From: Gordonia hankookensis
Lineage (GTDB): Bacteria > Actinomycetota > Actinomycetes > Mycobacteriales > Mycobacteriaceae
Direction of reading: 5' to 3'
DNA length: 64,000 nucleotides
Assembly: GCF_014673215.1 (NCBI RefSeq)
Contig: NZ_JACWMS010000001.1
Location: forward strand, 372,001-436,000
The translations under genes and the position numbers were made by a program. Positions within the stretch are counted from its first letter, which is position 1; the number at the start of each line of letters is the position of its first letter. Of this stretch, positions 1 to 10,048 are shown in pieces. The notes below the pieces were generated by a model. That model did not search any database. It had not been told where the DNA came from and saw only the letters and a program-made list of their open reading frames with translations.

Positions 1-1108
1 GTCCGTCGTCGGCGCGCAACACGGCGGCGCCTGCGTCGCCGAACAGGCCGGCGGCCCCCTCCCCGGTGACCACGGCCACCACCGCCCGCTTGTGGCGGGG
101 CGGCGGCTCGGCGGAGTCGGTCTGCGCCCTGATGGCGTCGAGTGCGAAACAGCTGATCCGGATGTCCGACACGGCACCCCGGGTGACGCCTGCCTCGACG
201 GCCTTGCCGGGATCACATGTGTGGACGTGGACCGAGAAGCGCTCGCCGTCGCCTGCCGAGCTGTCCCCGACGATCACCACGGCATCGCCGAGATCGTTCA
301 GCGTCTCCCGCAAGGACCCGATCTCACCACCGGCTGCACCGTCGAGGAAGTACATGACCTCGAAATCCATGTCGCTGCCACCGGAACACGCATCGTTGCC
401 CTGATGTCCCGGCTCACCCCCGCCGGTGAGGATGCCGCGGTAACGACGGCGACGCTGGGCGACGCCGGTGAGCACCGCGACCATCGCGTCGGCGAGCGCC
501 AGGAATCCGCGCGCGCCGGCGTCGACGACCCCTGCGCTCGCCAGCTCCGGCAGTTGTTCCGGCGTTCGCTCCAACGCATCGGCACAGTCGTCGGCCACCG
601 CCCGGGCCAGGTCACCCGCCGACTCCGAGATGTGTGCGGCCGCGGTCTCGGCACCCACCCTGATCACGGTCAGGACCGTTCCCTCCCGGGGCTCGCTGAC
701 CGCGCGCACCGCGGCGAGCGAGCCCAGGCGGAGGCCCGCGGCCCACAGGTGGTTGAACGTCATATGCGACCCGTCCGGCGACAACTCGGCGGCGTCGGAG
801 AGCCCGACCAGGATCTGAGAAAGGATGATGCCGGAGTTGCCCCGCGCCTGGGTCACCGCGCCGTCGGCCATCGCATGGGCGACCGCCGCGATCGTCGTGT
901 CCTCCGGTACCCGATCGGCTGCATCTGCCGCGGCCCGCATGGTGAAGAGCATGTTGCTGCCGGTGTCCGAGTCGGGGATCGGGAAGACGTTCAGGTCGTT
1001 GATCTCGCCGCGCAGCGCCTCGAGACCGTCGACAGCCGCGTGCGCCCAGTCCCGCAAGAGCTGCGGATTCATCGTCCGGGTGGTAACGCCGTCGAACGCC
1101 GACTCCAT
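1..1108 (-). CDS. DAK2 / fatty-acid-kinase-like protein (C-terminus outside window)
   Basis: The protein starts at the ATG whose complement is 1106-1108 and 369 residues are visible before the left edge. Residues 41-53 carry a DhaL-type nucleotide/Mg site (VFPIPDSDTGSNM; the usual motif is NVxPVPDGDTGxNM), and a second conserved block reads ARGNSGIILSQIL near residue 95. DhaL-fold proteins of this long form (FakA-like, M. tuberculosis Rv2974c) phosphorylate fatty acids or unknown substrates bound to DegV/FakB partners; no partner is visible here. The gene is divergent from rpmB, as in related genomes where recG follows it. Substrate is inferred, not shown. Confidence 0.85.
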   Translation of the reverse strand, partial: MESAFDGVTTRTMNPQLLRDWAHAAVDGLEALRGEINDLNVFPIPDSDTGSNMLFTMRAAADAADRVPEDTTIAAVAHAMADGAVTQARGNSGIILSQILVGLSDAAELSPDGSHMTFNHLWAAGLRLGSLAAVRAVSEPREGTVLTVIRVGAETAAAHISESAGDLARAVADDCADALERTPEQLPELASAGVVDAGARGFLALADAMVAVLTGVAQRRRRYRGILTGGGEPGHQGNDACSGGSDMDFEVMYFLDGAAGGEIGSLRETLNDLGDAVVIVGDSSAGDGERFSVHVHTCDPGKAVEAGVTRGAVSDIRISCFALDAIRAQTDSAEPPPRHKRAVVAVVTGEGAAGLFGDAGAAVLRADDG

Positions 1109-1237
1109 GAAACCCCTTACCGTTGGCCGTGGCGAAGGCCGCCCGTCGGATGTGTTCGAGGTTACTCGCGCGGGCCGACAGCAGCGTAGGGTGACCACGC
1201 GCGGGCGGGTGCCCACATCGGTCTGGACAGGGTGGAT

Positions 1238-1267
1238 TTGTCCGGGCCGGGCCGGTGCGGCTATTCT
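1238..1267 (+). promoter_or_regulatory. Putative rpmB promoter
   Basis: TTGTCC (1238-1243), an 18-base spacer and TATTCT (1262-1267) form a plausible sigma-A-type promoter facing rpmB. It would give a leader of about 95 bases, unusually long for this window, where most genes appear leaderless. Confidence 0.45.
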
Positions 1268-1368
1268 TGCAGGGTTGCCTTGCTGCAGTACCGGTCGACG
1301 CGGAGTCGCCGATCGTGGGACGAGCAGGTAGAACACGACCACTTTCATCAACACAAGGGAGTTCGACG

Positions 1369-1560
1369 ATGGCTGCCGTCTGCGATATCTGCGGCAAGGG
1401 ACCGGGCTTCGGCAAGTCGGTTTCGCACTCGCACCGGCGCACGAACCGCCGGTGGAACCCGAACATTCAGTCGGTGCGCGTCGAGGTCGCGCCGGGGAAC
1501 CGCAAGCGTAAGAACGTGTGCACCTCCTGCCTGAAGGCGGGCAAGACCGCACGCGTCTGA
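1369..1560 (+). CDS. rpmB: 50S ribosomal protein L28
   Basis: This 63-residue protein is a component of the large ribosomal subunit. It opens with [20 protein letters not shown] and has the L28 signature SHRRTNRRW. Two CxxC pairs (C5/C8 and C51/C54) make it the zinc-binding 'C+' form; many actinobacteria also keep a cysteine-free copy that replaces it when zinc is short, and that copy is not in this window. The ATG at 1369 is preceded by AAGGGAG at about 1356-1362. A rho-independent-like hairpin follows. Confidence 0.97.
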   Translation: MAAVCDICGKGPGFGKSVSHSHRRTNRRWNPNIQSVRVEVAPGNRKRKNVCTSCLKAGKTARV

Positions 1561-1608
1561 TCGTCGGGCGGCGACGCCCACATCGATCGAACCGATCTTC
1601 ACGCTGAG

Positions 1609-1652
1609 CCCGACACCGAGCGAGCATCCGCTCGCCCTGGTGTCGGGTCTTT
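1609..1652 (+). terminator. Terminator after rpmB
   Basis: CCCGACACC (1609-1617) pairs with GGTGTCGGG (1639-1647), with extra pairing between GAGCGAG and CTCGC inside, followed by TCTTT. It separates rpmB from the crotonase gene. Confidence 0.75.
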
Positions 1653-1680
1653 GTGCGTTCGGCGATAGAGTCTGCAGATC

Positions 1681-2496
1681 ATGACCGCAGAGCCCATGAC
1701 CGAAGCCGCAGAATCCCTCGTCACGCAGGACGGTTCCGTCCTCACGATCGCCGTGTCCACCCCTGCGGCGGGCAATTCGCTCGCCGACGATGCGATGCTC
1801 GCCGGAGCCGCGGCCCTCCGCGAAGTGGCGCGCGGCGAACGCGAGGTCGGCGCCGTCCTGCTCGTCGGTACCGGCAACAACTTCTGCGCGGGCGGTAACG
1901 TCAAGGCGTTCGCCTCCGCCGACCAGCGCCCGGCATATCTTCGCGAGATCGCCGACAACTTCCACGCCTTCGTCGGCGCGCTGTACGAGGCCAATCGCCC
2001 CGTCGTCGCCGCGGTCAAGGGATGGGCGGCGGGCGCCGGGATGAGCATCGTCCTGCACGCCGACGTCGCGGTCGGCGGAGCATCGACCCGCATGCGCCCC
2101 GCCTACCGCGGCATCGGCCTGTCTCCCGATGGCGGGATGACGTGGACCCTTCCGCGCATCGTCGGTCCCGCCCGTGCACGTCATCTCATCCTCACCGATC
2201 AGGTCATCGAGGCCGAGCAGGCACTCGCGTGGGGCCTGCTGTCCGACGTCGTCGACGATGCCGAGGTCGAGTCGTCCGCCCGCGCGGCAGCCGACAAGAT
2301 CGCCGCAGGCCCGTGGCAGTCGGACGCCAGCACCCGCGAGCTCCTCTGGCGATCGGCGAACACATCTCTCACCGAGCACCTCTCCGCGGAGGCCAGGTCG
2401 ATCTCCACGCTGTCGGGAAGCGTCGAGGGCATCGAGGGCGTCGACGCATTCGTCGCCAAGCGCAAGCCCGATTTCGCCGCCGCCCGCAAGTCCTGA
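1681..2496 (+). CDS. Enoyl-CoA hydratase/isomerase (crotonase) family, PaaG-like
   Basis: The 271-residue crotonase has both oxyanion-hole segments (NFCAGGNVKAF, residues 67-77, and GWAAGAGMSI, 114-123). The positions of the two hydratase glutamates appear to be Ser122 and Tyr142, while GLSPDGGMTWTLPR (146-159) keeps the aspartate used by PaaG-type isomerases. An acyl-CoA double-bond isomerase is therefore more likely than a classic hydratase; the substrate cannot be read from sequence. TAGAGT at 1666-1671 lies nine bases before the ATG, suggesting a leaderless start. It stands alone between rpmB and the convergent ung. Confidence 0.85.
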   Translation: MTAEPMTEAAESLVTQDGSVLTIAVSTPAAGNSLADDAMLAGAAALREVARGEREVGAVLLVGTGNNFCAGGNVKAFASADQRPAYLREIADNFHAFVGALYEANRPVVAAVKGWAAGAGMSIVLHADVAVGGASTRMRPAYRGIGLSPDGGMTWTLPRIVGPARARHLILTDQVIEAEQALAWGLLSDVVDDAEVESSARAAADKIAAGPWQSDASTRELLWRSANTSLTEHLSAEARSISTLSGSVEGIEGVDAFVAKRKPDFAAARKS

Positions 2497-2504
2497 CGGG
2501 CCGA

Positions 2505-3209
2505 TCAGGCCGGCAGGCGCCAGTCGACGGGTTCGGCACCCAACTCCTCGAGCGCCTCGTTGGCGCGACTGAACGGCCGGGATCCGAAGAAGCCTCGACT
2601 CGCCGACAACGGGGACGGGTGCGCGGACTCGATCACCGGGACGTCGGGCAGCCATTGTTTGAGGCTGCCCGCGTCCCGGCCCCACAGGATCGCCACCAGC
2701 GGCTCTGCGTCCCGCGCGACGAGGGCCTTGATGGCGCATTCGGTCACCTGCTCCCACCCTTTGCCACGGTGCGAGGCCGGCTCACCCGGAGACACCGTCA
2801 GGACCCGATTCAGCAGCAGCACACCCGATTTCGCCCACGGCGTGAGGTCCCCGTTGGCCGGCGTCGGATAACCGAGATCCTCGTTGTACTCACGGTAGAT
2901 GTTCGCCAGGGATCGTGGGATGGGTGAGACGTCCTGGGCCACCGAGAAGCTCAACCCCACCGCGTGACCCGGCGTCGGGTACGGATCCTGGCCCACGATC
3001 AGCACCCGGACGTCGTCGAGCGGCTGAGTGAAGGCCCGCAAGACGTTTGCGCCCGCGGGGAGATAACCGCGGCCTGCGGCGTTCTCCTCGCGCAGGAACT
3101 GCCCCATCGCCGAGATCACCGGCTCCACCGGCGTCAGCGCCGTCGCCCAGCCGGGATCGATCAACTCCGACAACGGTTTCGGCGAGGATGCCGCCCCGGC
3201 CGCGGTCAC
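2505..3209 (-). CDS. ung: Uracil-DNA glycosylase, family 1
   Basis: Ung removes uracil from DNA and starts base-excision repair, which matters in a GC-rich genome prone to cytosine deamination. The 234-residue protein has the water-activating motif [11 protein letters not shown] (D75) and the leucine-loop motif [11 protein letters not shown] (H197), both diagnostic of family 1. The ATG at 3209 overlaps the stop of the upstream carbonic-anhydrase-like gene by four bases, so the two are probably translationally coupled. Confidence 0.96.
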   Translation of the reverse strand: MTAAGAASSPKPLSELIDPGWATALTPVEPVISAMGQFLREENAAGRGYLPAGANVLRAFTQPLDDVRVLIVGQDPYPTPGHAVGLSFSVAQDVSPIPRSLANIYREYNEDLGYPTPANGDLTPWAKSGVLLLNRVLTVSPGEPASHRGKGWEQVTECAIKALVARDAEPLVAILWGRDAGSLKQWLPDVPVIESAHPSPLSASRGFFGSRPFSRANEALEELGAEPVDWRLPA

Positions 3210-3727
3210 CCGATCCTCCGCAACGCGTCACGGAAGTACTTGCCGTTCTGGAAGTACATCTCCACGTTGAGGTCCACGTGGCCCTCCGGGACCTCATATC
3301 CCGCACGGATCTTCGCGGGTACCCCGAGCGCCATCGACCTCTCCGGCACCGCGAACTTGAACGGCACCACCGCGCCCGCTCCGACGATGGCACCGGACCC
3401 GATCGTCGAGCCGTTCAGGACAACCGAACCCGACGCGATCAGGCAGTGGTCACCGATCGTCGCGCCCTCGATGTGCGCGTTGTGGCCCACCACGCACTCG
3501 TCGCCGATCACCGTCGCGTCGATCGGGGTGCAATGGATGATGGTGCCGTCCTGGATGTTGGTGCGGCGACCGATCGTGATGGTTCCCGAATCGCCACGCA
3601 GGACGGCACCCGGCCAGACCGAGACGCCCTCGGCGAGGGTCACGTCGCCTATCACCGTGGCATCCGGATGGATGTAGACGTCGTCACCGATGGTGGGTTC
3701 GCGGTCGCCGAGTGCGTAGATAGCCAT
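3206..3727 (-). CDS. Gamma-carbonic-anhydrase-like hexapeptide protein
   Basis: This 173-residue protein is a left-handed beta-helix built from imperfect hexapeptide repeats (for example [16 protein letters not shown], 25-40), with the RGD (44-46) and NIQDG (57-61) motifs of gamma carbonic anhydrases. Likely metal ligands are H65 and H82; the third canonical histidine (GHxxxxHG) is Glu87 here, with a displaced His85. Carbonic anhydrase activity is thus uncertain and an acyltransferase or scaffold role is possible. TAGATT (complement of 3734-3739) lies six bases before the ATG, fitting a leaderless message that also carries ung. Confidence 0.88.
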   Translation of the reverse strand: MAIYALGDREPTIGDDVYIHPDATVIGDVTLAEGVSVWPGAVLRGDSGTITIGRRTNIQDGTIIHCTPIDATVIGDECVVGHNAHIEGATIGDHCLIASGSVVLNGSTIGSGAIVGAGAVVPFKFAVPERSMALGVPAKIRAGYEVPEGHVDLNVEMYFQNGKYFRDALRRIG

Positions 3728-3775
3728 GCACCGAATCTAAACATCCGACCCGGCAGGGGCGTCGTCAGGCGTCCG

Positions 3776-4801
3776 TCAATCCCCGAACGACTGCCACCCG
3801 TGCAGTCCGCGCACCACGCGACCGTCCACCCGCACCGCACTTCCCAGCCCGACGTCGCCGATTCGGGTCCAGCCGGGCGGCAGGACACCCGGGGGGAAGG
3901 CGGCCAACAGTTCGTGGTCCTCGCCGCCGGTCAGCTTCCACTCCTGTGGGTCCATGCCGAGCGTCGCCGCCGCGTCGTGCACCGCTGCGTCCGTGGGGAT
4001 CCGGTCGGTCTGCACGTCCAGCGCGAGGCCGGCTGCCGTTGCCATGGTGATCAGTTCCTCGATCAGGCCGTCGGAGATGTCGGTCATCGCATGCGCCCCG
4101 GCCCGGGCCGCCACCGGTCCCTGCGTGAGATCGGGCGACGGCAGCCGGTAGGCGGCCAAGAGTGTGGGGAACTCGTCGAGGTGACCGGTGTCTCCACGGG
4201 TGTCGGCGTCGACCAGCAGAGCCAGACCGGCGGCACTCGCCCCCAGAGCGTGTCCGGTCACCGCGAGCACGTCCCCGGGTCGAGCACCACCCACGACGAT
4301 CGGGACGGCGCCGTCGAGAGCCCCCACTGCGGTGACGCCGAGGACGACCTGGTCGGCGGCCACGAGGTCACCCCCGAGAACCCGTCCCCCGATGCGGTGA
4401 GCGGTCTCGACGATCCCGGCGTTGAGATCGAGAACGGTCCCGACCGTGGTGTCGGGAGGGCAGCCGATGGACACGACGATCCCGGTGGTGCGGCCGCCCA
4501 TGGCGGCGATGTCGGCGGCGCTCTGGATGACCGCACGAGCACCGACCGTGCGCGCATCCGACCAGTCGAACCGGAAATGTCGTCCCTGTACGGACGTGTC
4601 GGTGCTGATCACCGTCGGGCCGGCGGTGTCGATCACGGCTGCGTCGTCGCCCGAGCCGATGACGATGTCATGGCCTGCGAGCGGCCCGACCGAGTCGTCG
4701 GCGAGAGCCGCGCGGGTGAGTTCGGTGATCAGGCGCCGTTCCCCGACCTCACCGACGGTGCGGGCCCGATCCACCGGGTCCCCGGCCCTTCCCACGGTCA
4801 C
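3776..4801 (-). CDS. thiL: Thiamine-monophosphate kinase
   Basis: ThiL phosphorylates thiamine monophosphate to thiamine diphosphate, the cofactor needed by IlvB in this same window. The 341-residue protein has the PurM/ThiL fold signatures: IGSGDDAAVID near residue 50, DISDGL near 225 and the C-terminal GGEDHELLAAFP. The GTG start is preceded by GAGGAG at five to six bases. The gene is followed by the carbonic anhydrase/ung pair on the same strand after a 48-base gap. Length is typical of the family. Confidence 0.95.
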   Translation of the reverse strand: MTVGRAGDPVDRARTVGEVGERRLITELTRAALADDSVGPLAGHDIVIGSGDDAAVIDTAGPTVISTDTSVQGRHFRFDWSDARTVGARAVIQSAADIAAMGGRTTGIVVSIGCPPDTTVGTVLDLNAGIVETAHRIGGRVLGGDLVAADQVVLGVTAVGALDGAVPIVVGGARPGDVLAVTGHALGASAAGLALLVDADTRGDTGHLDEFPTLLAAYRLPSPDLTQGPVAARAGAHAMTDISDGLIEELITMATAAGLALDVQTDRIPTDAAVHDAAATLGMDPQEWKLTGGEDHELLAAFPPGVLPPGWTRIGDVGLGSAVRVDGRVVRGLHGWQSFGD

Positions 4802-4978
4802 GGCGTCTCCTCGGTCTCTGAGTCGCGCTTGGACGGGGTTGTCAGCGACAATATGGCGACAGTGTATTGGCTCGCCGGTACGTCACTGCGCCGTGCGGTC
4901 GTTCGCGACTCACGACGTCGGTGTCGGCGGGTCGGGCAGCGCGATCCCGGCCGGGGTCGCGTCGACGAGAGGATGGGC

Positions 4979-5218
4979 GTGGTTCAGGCATACATACTGA
5001 TCCAGACCGAGGTCGGACGGGCCGCGCTTGCCGCGGCGACGATTGCGGAGATCTCCGGCGTCGCCTCGTCCGAGGAGGTCAGCGGTCCGTACGACGTCAT
5101 CGTCCGAGTCGACGCGGCCGACGCCACGCACCTCACCGACGACGTCGTGCCGCAGATCCAGAAGGTCGACGGCATCACCCGCACCCTGACCTGCCCGGTG
5201 GTGCAGAGCCCTCACTGA
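4979..5218 (+). CDS. Stand-alone Lrp/AsnC effector-domain (RAM) protein
   Basis: The 79-residue product (V/MVQAYILIQTEVG...) is only the ligand-binding alpha/beta RAM domain of Lrp/AsnC regulators and has no helix-turn-helix. Such single-domain proteins oligomerise and may bind amino acids or modulate full-length Lrp proteins. GTG 4979 is chosen because GAGAGG (4967-4972) sits six bases ahead; the ATG at 4973 would leave no spacing. It lies between divergent thiL and DUF3515. Confidence 0.85.
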   Translation: MVQAYILIQTEVGRAALAAATIAEISGVASSEEVSGPYDVIVRVDAADATHLTDDVVPQIQKVDGITRTLTCPVVQSPH

Positions 5219-5285
5219 GCCCGGGTCGTCCGGTCGCCGGCGCCTGCGAACGGGGCCGACGCGAGGGCGCACTAGGGTGTTGGAC

Positions 5286-5867
5286 GTGACCGAGGAGAGC
5301 AAGCCCGACGGTGCACCCGACCAGGTGGAGGGCACGTCGGCCGACACTGTCGAAACCCGTTACGGCACCGGTCCGCGCCTGAGCCCGGCGTTGATCGCGA
5401 CACTGGTCGCCGTCCCGGTCATGGTCATCATCGGTTTCATCACATTCGCCGCGCTGCGTCCCGACGACACCACGCCCATCGAGTCCTATGCGACCGGAGA
5501 GTCGGCTCCGGCCGACTGCGCGAAGCTGATCGCGGCGTTGCCGCAGACCTTCGACGGGTTCGGCGACAAGCAGGTCGACGGCACGACCGTGAGATGGCCT
5601 GCCGACGGTGACGGGGATGCGGTGACCTTGCGGTGCGGCATATCCCGGCCGTCCGAGCTGTCCCCGACCAGCAACCTGCAGGTGATCAATCCGGTTCAGT
5701 GGTTCATCACCGACACCGTCGAGGGCTCGGGTCAGGCCTACGTCTGCGTCGATCATCGTCCCTACGTGGCGATGTGGATACCCGCCAATGCAGGCAACGG
5801 TCCGATCACAGATGTCTCCGCGGTGATCGAACGCACCCTGCCGCGCGGCCCGCTCGATTTCGGCTGA
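5286..5867 (+). CDS. DUF3515 family membrane-anchored protein
   Basis: The 193-residue protein has a short acidic cytoplasmic segment, one transmembrane helix at about residues 36-58 (ALIATLVAVPVMVIIGFITF) and an extracytoplasmic domain with three cysteines. This matches the actinobacterial DUF3515 family, function unknown, normally encoded next to thiL, ddl and gpsA. TAGGGT at 5273-5278 lies seven bases before GTG 5286, so I prefer that leaderless start to the in-frame GTG at 5277. It converges with gpsA after only 19 bases; ddl, expected between them, is absent. Confidence 0.8.
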   Translation: MTEESKPDGAPDQVEGTSADTVETRYGTGPRLSPALIATLVAVPVMVIIGFITFAALRPDDTTPIESYATGESAPADCAKLIAALPQTFDGFGDKQVDGTTVRWPADGDGDAVTLRCGISRPSELSPTSNLQVINPVQWFITDTVEGSGQAYVCVDHRPYVAMWIPANAGNGPITDVSAVIERTLPRGPLDFG

Positions 5868-5886
5868 GCCGGAACCCGATCGAAAC

Positions 5887-6891
5887 TCACTCGTAGATCT
5901 CGGGTTTGGTGCTGCGACCGAGCAGCGAGCTGATCGCGTCGGCGACCGACAGCCCACCGTGACAGACCTGGTGGACCGCGTCGGTCAGGGGCATCTCGAC
6001 GTCGAATTTGTCGGCCAGGGCACGCACCGAGGTGCACGACTTGACGCCCTCGGCCACCTGGCCGTGGGTCGCTTCCTGCGCTTCGGTGAGTGACAGGCCC
6101 TCACCGAGCCGGGCGCCGAACGTCCGGTTGCGTGACAACGGAGACGAACACGTGGCGACCAGATCACCGATCCCCGCCAGCCCCGCGAGCGTCTCGATCT
6201 GCGCACCGACGGCCACCCCGAGGCGGATTGTCTCCGCGAGGCCGCGGGTGATGATCGTCGCCAGGGTGTTCTGTCCGAACCCCACTCCGCTGGCCATCCC
6301 GCAGGCGAGCGCGATGACGTTCTTCACCGCCCCGCCGATCTCGCAGCCGACCACATCGGTGTTCGTGTAGGGCCGGAAGTATCCGGTGTTGAAGGAGTGC
6401 TGCAGTTCTCGTGCGCGTCCATCGTCGGTGCACGCGATCACCGTGGCCGCAGGCTGACCCTCGGCCACCTCACGTGCCAGATTGGGCCCCGACAACACCG
6501 CCACCTGTCCGGCCGGGACGCCGGAGACCTCGGCGATCACTTCGCTCATCCGTAGCAATGTGCTCGTCTCGACCCCCTTGGCGAGCGAGACGTAGGTGGT
6601 CTCCGGTGTCACATGCGGCAGCCAGTCGGTCAGGTTCGCGCGCAGCGACTGAGACGGTACCGCGCACACCACCACATCGGCGCCCGTCAGGGCGTCGGGG
6701 ATCGAACTCGTCGCGACCAGCTGGTCGGGCAACGTGATGCCCGGGAGATAGTCGACATTCGTGTGATCGCTGTTGATCCGATCGGCCAGTTCCGGACGCC
6801 GGGCCCAGATGGTCGTGTCCGTACCCGCATCGACCAGCACCTTCGCCGTGGCCGTCCCCCACGACCCGGCACCCATCACCACCGCACGCAC
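5887..6891 (-). CDS. gpsA: Glycerol-3-phosphate dehydrogenase [NAD(P)+]
   Basis: GpsA reduces dihydroxyacetone phosphate to sn-glycerol-3-phosphate for phospholipid synthesis. The 334-residue protein begins [18 protein letters not shown], with the GxGxxG dinucleotide site at residues 7-12, and contains the catalytic-lysine segment [14 protein letters not shown]. The open frame extends upstream, but GAAGGA placed six bases before GTG 6891 and the family length fix this start. It is divergent from cofC. Confidence 0.95.
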   Translation of the reverse strand: MRAVVMGAGSWGTATAKVLVDAGTDTTIWARRPELADRINSDHTNVDYLPGITLPDQLVATSSIPDALTGADVVVCAVPSQSLRANLTDWLPHVTPETTYVSLAKGVETSTLLRMSEVIAEVSGVPAGQVAVLSGPNLAREVAEGQPAATVIACTDDGRARELQHSFNTGYFRPYTNTDVVGCEIGGAVKNVIALACGMASGVGFGQNTLATIITRGLAETIRLGVAVGAQIETLAGLAGIGDLVATCSSPLSRNRTFGARLGEGLSLTEAQEATHGQVAEGVKSCTSVRALADKFDVEMPLTDAVHQVCHGGLSVADAISSLLGRSTKPEIYE

Positions 6892-7015
6892 GACCACTCC
6901 TTCGCCGACCACCACTGCCGCCCTCAGCCTAGTGCGTGGCACGCCGGGCCCGGCGACGAATCCTTTGTGGGGTGCCCGTGACCACCCCGGTCGACGGGTC
7001 GGCATCATGGAGGCC

Positions 7016-7756
7016 ATGGACACGCCATCGCATCCGGGTCCGGGCGGTCGTGGCCTGGGTGATGTCGTCGCGGTGATGGCGGTCAAGCGCCTCGAGCAGG
7101 CCAAGACACGTCTGGCCGCGAGCCGGGGGCCCGGTCACGGTCCCCTGCACCGTGCTCTCGTGCTGGCGATGATGGTCGACACCGTCGAGGCCGTCGAGGC
7201 CGCGGGAATCGGGCGCGTCATCGTGATCAGTCCCGACGATGCCGTGTTGACCGCGGCGGGTGCCGCGGGGGCCGTCGGGGTCCGCGAACCGTCCGACTCC
7301 GGATCGAGTGGGGTGACTCGGCTGAATCTCGCGTTCGCGCATGCCACGACGGTGGCGCGGGATCGATGGCCTTCCGCCCGGCGGGTGATGTTCGTCCAGG
7401 CCGATCTGCCCGCAGCCGGTGCCGGGAGCCTCCGCGAGGTGATCGCCGCCGCCGGGGCCCACCCGCACGCCCTGCTCACCGATCGCGACGGCAGCGGAAC
7501 AACCATCCTCCTGCGCGACACGTCACTCGCCGGACCGCCCCATTTTGGTCCGAATTCCGCTGCAGAACACCGGAATTCAGGAGCCGTCGAGATCGACCCA
7601 CAGCATGAGCACTGGCCCGACCTGCGCACCGACGTCGACACCGCCGAGGATCTGGAGGTCGCACGATCACTCGGTCTGGGCCCGCACACCGTGGCGGCGC
7701 TGGCGGACCGCGAGTGCTCCGCCGACGACACCGTTCCGATCGGTAACGGCACCTGA
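7016..7756 (+). CDS. cofC: 2-phospho-L-lactate/phosphoenolpyruvate guanylyltransferase (F420 synthesis)
   Basis: The 246-residue protein belongs to the CofC/FbiD family, which in mycobacteria activates phosphoenolpyruvate with GTP to start coenzyme F420 assembly. Recognisable features are the N-terminal [14 protein letters not shown] nucleotide loop, [10 protein letters not shown] and a C-terminal [21 protein letters not shown] (7003-7008) lies seven bases before ATG 7016, favouring this start over ATG 7007, which sits in the putative -10. It lies directly upstream of ppk, the same neighbour as M. tuberculosis fbiD (Rv2983). Confidence 0.9.
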   Translation: MDTPSHPGPGGRGLGDVVAVMAVKRLEQAKTRLAASRGPGHGPLHRALVLAMMVDTVEAVEAAGIGRVIVISPDDAVLTAAGAAGAVGVREPSDSGSSGVTRLNLAFAHATTVARDRWPSARRVMFVQADLPAAGAGSLREVIAAAGAHPHALLTDRDGSGTTILLRDTSLAGPPHFGPNSAAEHRNSGAVEIDPQHEHWPDLRTDVDTAEDLEVARSLGLGPHTVAALADRECSADDTVPIGNGT

Positions 7757-7824
7757 CCGGTACCGCGCACAAGCCACCACCGGGCAGACGTGTCACGACA
7801 CGGCCGATGCGTCATGATTGAACG

Positions 7825-10011
7825 GTGAGCCCCGCCGACGACATCGCCACCCAACCGATCACGTCCATCCCCGGTGCGCCCCCGGCCGCGACGCTGCTTC
7901 CCGACGAGTCCGCGGACCTGCCCGATGACCGCTACCTCAATCGCGAACTGAGCTGGCTCGATTTCAACTCGCGAGTGCTCGCGCTCGCCGAGGACGTCTC
8001 GATGCCGTTGCTCGAGCGCGCAAAATTCCTCGCGATCTTCTCGTCCAACCTCGACGAATTCTTCATGGTCCGCGTCGCCGGACTCAAGCGTCGCGACGAG
8101 ACCGGGCTCTCCGTGCGTTCCGCCGACGGTCTGTCGCCACGCGAACAGTTGCTGCGGATCGCCGGGCGCACACAGACCATCGCCGACCGGCACGCCCGGG
8201 TCTTCCTCGACTCGGTTCGCCCGAACCTGGCGGAGAACGACATCCACGTCGTCACCTGGGCGGAACTGAACGACGACGAGAAGGCCCGCCTGGTCGATCA
8301 TTTCCACGAGGACGTGTTCCCCGTCCTCACCCCGCTCGCGGTCGATCCGGCGCATCCATTCCCCTACATCAGCGGATTGTCACTCAATCTGGCGGTGACC
8401 GTGAAGGATCGCGCGGAGGGCGGCGAGCACTTCGCGCGTGTGAAGGTGCCCGACAACGTCAATCGCTTCGTCCGCGTCGACCGGCTGATGCGGCGGGGCT
8501 CCGGCTCGTCGAAGGACTCCGACCAGCGGGCGATCTTCCTGCCGTTGGAGACGTTGATCGCGGCCAACCTCGAACACCTTTTCCCTGGCATGGAAATCGT
8601 TGAACACCATGTCTTCCGGATCACCCGTAACGCCGACTTCGAGGTCGAAGAGGACCGTGACGAGGACCTGTTGCAGGCACTCGAACGCGAACTCGCACGC
8701 AGGCGCTTCGGTTCGCCTGTGCGACTCGAGGTGGCCGACGACATGAGTGAGCACATGCTCGAACTCCTGTTGCGCGAACTCGACGTGAATCCCGCCGATG
8801 TCATCCAGGTGCCCGGTCTTCTTGACCTGTCATGCCTGTTCGAGATCCACGGGCTCGATCGTCCCCATCTCAAGGACCGTCCCTTCGTCCCCGCCACCCA
8901 TCCGGCCTTCGGCGAGCGCGAGACGCCCAAGAGTGTCTTCTCGACGTTGCGCGAGGGCGACGTGCTCGTGCACCACCCGTACGACTCCTTCTCCACCAGC
9001 GTCCAACGATTCATCGAACAGGCCGCCGCCGACCCTCAGGTGCTCGCGATCAAGCAGACCCTGTATCGCACGTCCGGTGATTCACCGATCGTCAACGCGC
9101 TGATCGATGCCGCCGAGGCGGGCAAACAGGTCGTCGCACTGGTGGAGATCAAGGCGCGCTTCGACGAGCAGGCGAACATCAAGTGGGCCAGGCAGCTCGA
9201 GCAGGCGGGCGTGCACGTGGTCTACGGCCTCGTCGGGTTGAAGACACACTGCAAGACGTGCCTCGTGGTCCGTCGCGAGGGGTCGGTGATCCGTCGCTAT
9301 TGCCACATCGGCACGGGCAACTACAACCCCAAGACCGCCCGTCTGTACGAGGACGTCGGTTTGTTCACCGCCGCACCCGACATCGGCGCCGACCTCACCG
9401 ACCTCTTCAACACCCTCACCGGCTACTCGCGAAAGATGGAGTACCGCAACATCCTGGTCGCCCCGCACGGCATCCGGTCCGGGATCATCGCCCGGATCGA
9501 CGGCGAGATCGAACGCCACCGCCAAGGCGACACCAGTGCGCTGATCCAGCTCAAGGCCAACGCGCTCGTCGACGAGCAGGTGATCGATGCCCTCTATCGG
9601 GCCTCGCAGAGCGGCGTTCCGGTCGAGATCGTGGTGCGCGGTATCTGTGCGCTCCGTCCTGGAATGGCGGGGATCAGCGACAACATCGTCGTGCGCTCGA
9701 TTCTGGGGCAATTCCTGGAGCATTCGCGAATACTGCATTTCGGCGCCCAGAATGAATACTGGATCGGCAGTGCCGACATGATGCACCGCAATCTCGATCG
9801 CCGTGTCGAGGTCATGGTCCAGGTCCGCGACGAACGCCTCACCTCCGAACTCGGCGACATGTTCGCCTCCGCACTCGACCCGCGCACACGGTGCTGGGTG
9901 CTCCACTCGGATGGGAGCTGGGTCGCCTCACCGGCCGAAGGAGAAGAGGTCCGCGATCACCAGCGTCAGATGATCCGACGCAATCGTCGCCGACCGGACC
10001 CGAATCCGTAA
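7825..10011 (+). CDS. ppk: Polyphosphate kinase 1
   Basis: PPK1 reversibly polymerises the gamma phosphate of ATP into inorganic polyphosphate. The 728-residue protein has the N domain with [16 protein letters not shown], the head domain, and two phospholipase-D-like catalytic domains; the phosphohistidine lies in [20 protein letters not shown] and the second histidine motif in [12 protein letters not shown] near the end. CATGAT (7813-7818) is six bases before the GTG, fitting a leaderless start. It is followed by mutT1, as in mycobacteria. Confidence 0.97.
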   Translation: MSPADDIATQPITSIPGAPPAATLLPDESADLPDDRYLNRELSWLDFNSRVLALAEDVSMPLLERAKFLAIFSSNLDEFFMVRVAGLKRRDETGLSVRSADGLSPREQLLRIAGRTQTIADRHARVFLDSVRPNLAENDIHVVTWAELNDDEKARLVDHFHEDVFPVLTPLAVDPAHPFPYISGLSLNLAVTVKDRAEGGEHFARVKVPDNVNRFVRVDRLMRRGSGSSKDSDQRAIFLPLETLIAANLEHLFPGMEIVEHHVFRITRNADFEVEEDRDEDLLQALERELARRRFGSPVRLEVADDMSEHMLELLLRELDVNPADVIQVPGLLDLSCLFEIHGLDRPHLKDRPFVPATHPAFGERETPKSVFSTLREGDVLVHHPYDSFSTSVQRFIEQAAADPQVLAIKQTLYRTSGDSPIVNALIDAAEAGKQVVALVEIKARFDEQANIKWARQLEQAGVHVVYGLVGLKTHCKTCLVVRREGSVIRRYCHIGTGNYNPKTARLYEDVGLFTAAPDIGADLTDLFNTLTGYSRKMEYRNILVAPHGIRSGIIARIDGEIERHRQGDTSALIQLKANALVDEQVIDALYRASQSGVPVEIVVRGICALRPGMAGISDNIVVRSILGQFLEHSRILHFGAQNEYWIGSADMMHRNLDRRVEVMVQVRDERLTSELGDMFASALDPRTRCWVLHSDGSWVASPAEGEEVRDHQRQMIRRNRRRPDPNP

Positions 10012-10048
10012 CCGTTCTCGCAACATCGAACCCCTAGGATTCGTGTCG

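Noticed and set aside
92..1189. A 365-codon open frame on the plus strand at the left edge
   Set aside because: It is antisense to the DAK2 gene, whose PDSDTG and ARGNSG motifs are unambiguous; the plus-strand product is Arg/His-rich shadow sequence.
3047..4972. Long plus-strand frame leading into the Lrp-type gene
   Set aside because: It is antisense to carbonic anhydrase and thiL; only the last 80 codons encode a recognisable domain.
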